Assembly: GCA_030427925.1 (NCBI GenBank)
Contig: JAUICJ010000011.1
Span: 1 to 64,000, forward strand
Direction: 5' to 3'
From: Bacteroidia bacterium
GTDB taxonomy: Bacteria; Bacteroidota; Bacteroidia; Flavobacteriales_D; Sanyastnellaceae
Length of the DNA stretch: 64,000 nt
A program made the position numbers and the translations under genes. Below are positions 60,223-64,000 of the stretch, piece by piece; position 1 is the stretch's first letter, and each line of letters starts with the position of its first letter. Under the pieces are notes generated by a model. It was not told the origin of the DNA, did not search any database, and saw only the letters and a program-made list of their open reading frames with translations.

Positions 60223-63096
60223 TCACACCAACGCATCGACAAATTCGCTCACGGGCGGACAGGTACAGACCAAATTCCGATCGCCATACGCATTGTCAAC
60301 CCGCGCCACTGAACTCCAGAACTTCCGGAACCGCAAATCGGCGGCCGGGTAACACGCGGCCTCGCGCGAGTACGGGTGGGTCCATTCGGTCGCCGTGGCT
60401 TCGGCAGCGGTGTGGGGCGACATCTTCAAGACGTTGTCCTCGCGGTCCGCGATGCCCTGCTCGATGGCCCGGATTTCCTCGCGGATGGACACCATCGCGT
60501 CGGCGAAACGATCGAGCTCCTCGAGGGCCTCGCTTTCTGTCGGCTCGACCATGAGCGTGCCCGCAACCGGCCACGAAACGGTCGGTGCGTGGAAGCCGTA
60601 ATCGATGAGGCGCTTCGCAATGTCCATGACTTCGATGCCCGCCGTGTTCTTGAACTCGCGGCAGTCGAGGATCATTTCGTGGGCGACCGTGCCATGCGCT
60701 CCGAGGTACAAGATGTCATAGGAACCTTCGAGGCGAGCGCGCAGGTAGTTCGCGTTGAGGATAGCCCATTCCGTAGAAGCGCGGAGTCCGGCCTCGCCGA
60801 GCATTTTGATGTAGGCGTATGAGATTTGGCATACCAATGCGCTGCCATACGGCGCTGCGCTCACCGCATCGATTGCCTGCTCGCCGCCCACTTGCTGCAC
60901 GGGGTGGCCCGGCAAGAACGGCACGAGGTGCGCCGCCACGCCGATGGGACCGACGCCCGGCCCGCCGCCGCCGTGCGGGATGGCGAACGTCTTGTGCAAA
61001 TTCAGGTGGCACACGTCCGCGCCGATGAGGCCCGGGCTCGTGAGCGCGACTTGAGCGTTCATGTTCGCGCCGTCCATGTAGACTTGGCCCCCGTGCTCGT
61101 GCACGATGGAGGTCAGTTCGAGGATGCTCTCTTCGTAGACGCCGTGCGTGGACGGGTAGGTCACCATGATGGCGCCGAGGTGGTCCGAGTGGGCCTCCGC
61201 CTTCGCACGCAGATCGTCGAGGTCGATGTTGCCTTGGTCATCGCAACCGACCACGACCACCCGCATGCCCGCCATGACCGCGCTCGCTGGGTTCGTGCCG
61301 TGAGCCGACGACGGAATGAGGCACACGTCGCGGTGGTGATCGCCGCGGCTGTCGTGGTACGCCCGGATGACCATCAATCCCGCGAATTCGCCTTGCGCAC
61401 CGGAGTTGGGCTGCAAGCTCACGCCAGCAAAGCCGGTGATTTCCGCCAAATCCCGCTCCAATCCTTCCAACATCTCCCGGTACCCCTCCGCTTGGTTCGT
61501 GGGGCAGAACGGATGCAGCTCCGCAAACGCCGGGAACGTGATCGGAATCAATTCCGTGGCCGCGTTCAACTTCATGGTGCACGAGCCGAGCGGAATCATG
61601 GCGTGCACCAGGGACATGTCCTTGTTTTCGAGGTGCTTGATGTACCGCATCATCTCGGTTTCCGAGCGGTAGCGGTTGAACACCGGGTGCTGCAGGTAGG
61701 TGCTTTCACGCCAAACCCCGCCCAAGAACGCCGAATCCACCTCCACGCCGGCCACCGAGCTCACCCCGAACACGCCGCACAGGTCGCTCAAGTCCGCGTC
61801 CGTCATGCGTTCGTGCATGGACACGCCCACGTGTTCCCCATCCGGGAAGTAGCGCAAGTTGATGCCCCGCGATTCCGCCCGAGCGCGCAAGGCGTTCATG
61901 GCGTCTTCGCCCCCGGCGACCTTGATTTTCAGGGTGTCGAAGTAGGTGCGGTTGAGCTGCTCGTAGTCGCTCGACGCTTTGAGCGCCACATCGAGGGTGC
62001 GGGCCCGGCTGTGGATCCGCTTCGCGATGGCCCGCAGGCCTTCCGGTCCGTGGTAGACCGCGTACATGGAGGCCATGATGGCCAGCAGGGCTTGGGCCGT
62101 ACAAATGTTCGATGTCGCCTTGTCCCGGCGGATGTGTTGCTCCCGCGTTTGGAGGGCCATGCGGAGGGCTGAAGCGCCCAAGCGGTCCACCGAAACGCCG
62201 ATGATGCGACCGGGGAACTGCCGCTTGTAGGTGTCGCGCGCCGCGAAGAACGCCGCGTGCGGTCCGCCGTATCCCATGGGCACCCCGAAGCGTTGGCTGT
62301 TGCCCACCACGACGTCAGCGCCCATTTCGCCCGGTGCCTTGAGGAGGGCGAGGGACATCAGGTCGGCGGCCACTGCGATTTGGACTTCCGAAGCATGCGC
62401 TTGCGCAATCAGCTCCGTCAAATCCTGCGCCACCCCGTTTGCATCCGGGTACTGCAACAACGCGCCGAAGACGCCCTCCGCCTCAAACGCCATCGCCTCG
62501 CGCGCCACCACCTGCAGCTCGATGCCGATGTGCTTCGAGCGCGTCCGCAGCAACGCCATCGTCTGCGGGAACACCGCCTCGTCCACGAGGAACGTGTTCG
62601 CCCCCGCCTTCGCCTGCGCCCGAGGACGCGACGCGTGCATCATGGCCATGGCCTCCGCCGCAGCCGTCGCCTCGTCGAGCAACGAACCGTTCGCCACTTC
62701 CATGCCGGTCAAATCCGTCACGACCGTTTGGAAATTCAGCAGCGCTTCGAGCCGGCCCTGGGCAATCTCGGCTTGGTACGGCGTGTAAGCCGTGTACCAA
62801 CCCGGATTCTCGAGCACGTTCCGCCGGATGACGCTGGGCACCTCCGTCGGGTGATACCCCATGCCGATGTAATTCTTGAACACCTGATTTTTCGCAGCAA
62901 TCGCGCTGATGTGGTCCAAATACTGGGCCTCCGTCAACGGAGCCGACAACGACAACTTTTCCCGCAACCGAATGCCCCCGGGCACCGTGCGGTTGATGAG
63001 GTCGTCCATCGAGTCCACGCCGATCGCGCGGAGCATGACTTCACGATCCGCCTCGCGGGGACCGATGTGCCGAGAGAGAAAGCTTCCCGTGTTCAT
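60223..63096 (-). CDS. gcvP: Glycine dehydrogenase (decarboxylating), GcvP
   Basis: A 957-aa P-protein of the glycine cleavage system. The ATG at 63096 starts the conserved FLSRHIGPREADR; the 23-residue extension upstream is in the promoter region. The two halves of the fold-type I PLP enzyme are fused in one chain. The PLP-lysine stretch HLNLHKTFAIPHGGGGPG is in the second half. It decarboxylates glycine and loads the aminomethyl group on GcvH. Other gcv genes are not in the window. A -7 box is 29 bases upstream. Confidence 0.96.
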   Translation of the reverse strand: MNTGSFLSRHIGPREADREVMLRAIGVDSMDDLINRTVPGGIRLREKLSLSAPLTEAQYLDHISAIAAKNQVFKNYIGMGYHPTEVPSVIRRNVLENPGWYTAYTPYQAEIAQGRLEALLNFQTVVTDLTGMEVANGSLLDEATAAAEAMAMMHASRPRAQAKAGANTFLVDEAVFPQTMALLRTRSKHIGIELQVVAREAMAFEAEGVFGALLQYPDANGVAQDLTELIAQAHASEVQIAVAADLMSLALLKAPGEMGADVVVGNSQRFGVPMGYGGPHAAFFAARDTYKRQFPGRIIGVSVDRLGASALRMALQTREQHIRRDKATSNICTAQALLAIMASMYAVYHGPEGLRAIAKRIHSRARTLDVALKASSDYEQLNRTYFDTLKIKVAGGEDAMNALRARAESRGINLRYFPDGEHVGVSMHERMTDADLSDLCGVFGVSSVAGVEVDSAFLGGVWRESTYLQHPVFNRYRSETEMMRYIKHLENKDMSLVHAMIPLGSCTMKLNAATELIPITFPAFAELHPFCPTNQAEGYREMLEGLERDLAEITGFAGVSLQPNSGAQGEFAGLMVIRAYHDSRGDHHRDVCLIPSSAHGTNPASAVMAGMRVVVVGCDDQGNIDLDDLRAKAEAHSDHLGAIMVTYPSTHGVYEESILELTSIVHEHGGQVYMDGANMNAQVALTSPGLIGADVCHLNLHKTFAIPHGGGGPGVGPIGVAAHLVPFLPGHPVQQVGGEQAIDAVSAAPYGSALVCQISYAYIKMLGEAGLRASTEWAILNANYLRARLEGSYDILYLGAHGTVAHEMILDCREFKNTAGIEVMDIAKRLIDYGFHAPTVSWPVAGTLMVEPTESEALEELDRFADAMVSIREEIRAIEQGIADREDNVLKMSPHTAAEATATEWTHPYSREAACYPAADLRFRKFWSSVARVDNAYGDRNLVCTCPPVSEFVDALV

Positions 63097-63125
63097 GGGT
63101 TCGGGGTTTGCAGGTGAATAGCGGA

Positions 63126-63133
63126 CAAATATA
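63126..63133 (-). promoter_or_regulatory. -7 box TATATTTG of gcvP
   Basis: On the minus strand TATATTTG matches TAnnTTTG exactly, 29 bases before the gcvP ATG. Confidence 0.6.
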
Positions 63134-63190
63134 CTTCGCTCCCCCCCGAATCGGTTGAGGTTCAATCGTCAAATCAACGGGCTTTGGAGC

Positions 63191-63198
63191 CAACTTTG
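63191..63198 (+). promoter_or_regulatory. -7-like box CAACTTTG near start codon
   Basis: CAACTTTG is one base off TAnnTTTG and ends 4 bases (CAGC) before the ATG at 63203, the same spacer as at 24440-24452. Confidence 0.4.
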
Positions 63199-63202
63199 CA
63201 GC

Positions 63203-64000
63203 ATGCGTTTTCCGGCCCCCACGCACCTGGCCATCGCCCTCGGCGGAGCGATTGCGCCCGCCACGCAGTTCGTCCTGTGGGGAGGATCCACGGCGCACGC
63301 TTGGGCGTTGGCCGGACTCACGGGTGCCCTAACGGGAGCGGCCTATTCGCTGCACCGGGTGGTGAAGGCCCACCGAGCGCCGGAGGAACTGCGGCCGGAG
63401 CGGCGGGCGTTCCTGACCGAGCACGGGGGGAAGCTGTTGGCGGTTTGGGGGGCGGCGTTGCTGGCGGCGGGGTGTGCGTTCGTGGCGCACGCGATGCCGC
63501 TGGTGCAGCGGTTGCTTGCTCCCGGGCCGGTGGCGGTGGCGGCGTTGGGTGGCGCGTTGACGGTAGCGTACGCGTTCTTGCCGTGGCGGGCCGGTGGGCG
63601 GCGGGCGGCGGGGCGCGAGTGGCCGGGTGCGAAGTTGCCGTGGATTGCGCTGACGTGGGCGGTGCTGTCGGTGGCGCTGCCGGCGTATTTGGTCGGGGAG
63701 GGCGCGGAGCACGCGTGGCTCGTCTTTCTAGGCCAAACCGCATTCGTCGCCGGCATCACCGTCCCGTTCGATGTGCGCGACCTCGACGTGGACGCCCCGG
63801 CGATGCGCACCCTCCCGCACCTCCTCGGCCCGTCCCAGTCCATCCGCATCGCGCTGTTCCTCGTGGCCTTCAGTGCGGCGGCCTTTGTGAGCGCGGACCT
63901 CGCGGCCGGCCGCTACCTCGTGAGCGCCGCTGCGCTGCTCGTGGTCGCCTTCGGTTCGCGCGCCCGCGGCACCCGCTATTACGACCTCCTGCTCGACGGG
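63203..64000 (+). CDS. UbiA-like prenyltransferase family membrane protein, truncated
   Basis: A 266-codon frame without a stop, cut by the window edge. It encodes a very hydrophobic, Ala/Leu/Val-rich protein with at least six TM helices. The second aspartate motif FDVRDLDVDAPAMRTLPHLLG resembles the DxxxD loop of UbiA-type prenyltransferases in the form common in Bacteroidota. The first NxxxD motif is not obvious; the early CAFVAHAMPLV region does not carry it. It could therefore be a UbiA-like protein of unknown activity rather than a confirmed prenyltransferase. It is divergent from gcvP. Confidence 0.68.
   Translation, partial: MRFPAPTHLAIALGGAIAPATQFVLWGGSTAHAWALAGLTGALTGAAYSLHRVVKAHRAPEELRPERRAFLTEHGGKLLAVWGAALLAAGCAFVAHAMPLVQRLLAPGPVAVAALGGALTVAYAFLPWRAGGRRAAGREWPGAKLPWIALTWAVLSVALPAYLVGEGAEHAWLVFLGQTAFVAGITVPFDVRDLDVDAPAMRTLPHLLGPSQSIRIALFLVAFSAAAFVSADLAAGRYLVSAAALLVVAFGSRARGTRYYDLLLDG

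Noticed and set aside
1-64000. tRNA, rRNA genes, insertion sequences or prophage
   Set aside because: No cloverleaf with a TTCGA arm, rRNA stretch, transposase or integrase motif was recognised in the gaps or ORFs. A scan with dedicated software could still find something I missed.

Overview
The window comes from a high-GC member of the Bacteroidota, most likely a marine or freshwater aerobic Flavobacteriales-type lineage. Four things support this. Six exported proteins end in type IX secretion (T9SS) type A sorting domains, and PorZ and a DUF6089/PorG-like barrel are encoded here. A complete alternative complex III (ActABCDEF) is joined to a cytochrome c oxidase. Many genes carry the Bacteroidota -7 promoter element TAnnTTTG, often with TTTG about 18 bases upstream. 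Several small families (the 64-aa protein at 10.3 kb, DUF3299, GH3, DUF2723, DUF6922) are typical of the phylum. The exact family or genus cannot be fixed from the sequence alone.

Layout. 0-6.2 kb: a DUF6922 fragment, two tandem pentahaem cytochromes with T9SS tails and, divergently, a T9SS-tailed PQQ-type sugar dehydrogenase. 6.2-9.0 kb: a coupled ABC/FtsX-DUF3299-DUF2306 operon. 9.0-12.5 kb: trhO, a small conserved protein, queG and ruvB. 12.5-24.2 kb: the minus-strand act-cox operon, from a -7 box upstream of actA to an intrinsic terminator after coxA. 24.4-30.7 kb: a SPOR protein, then the rimP-nusA-infB operon, whose leader carries an intrinsic terminator, then an AlbA_2 protein. 30.7-39.1 kb: porZ with a methionine aminotransferase and omega-amidase, a DUF6089 barrel, an acyl-CoA dehydrogenase, rnhA, marC and purN. 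39.1-46.4 kb: a giant DUF2723 membrane protein, a repeat-rich surface protein and 3-hydroxyanthranilate dioxygenase.

46.4-48.4 kb looks like a small accessory patch. It holds a solitary HNH endonuclease of the phosphorothioate-DNA-binding type, a Kazal-domain secreted protein, and an orphan HipB-like regulator with three operator palindromes exactly 41 bp apart and no HipA toxin. 48.4-51.7 kb is a minus-strand operon (GH3, uridine kinase, ArsC-like, DMT transporter).

The most unusual locus is 51.8-55.7 kb, a translationally coupled four-gene operon. It encodes a flavin/NAD reductase-[2Fe-2S]-transmembrane-pentahaem cytochrome fusion, an alginate-export-type outer-membrane barrel, a single-haem Tll0287-like protein, and a small membrane protein whose histidines have the spacing of a di-haem b cytochrome. 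Together these could carry electrons from cytosolic NAD(P)H across the envelope. The T9SS-exported cytochromes and dehydrogenase at 0-6 kb are possible outer partners, but this link is inference. After the operon come three copies of an intergenic repeat, two more T9SS proteins, gcvP, and a truncated UbiA-like gene at the window edge.
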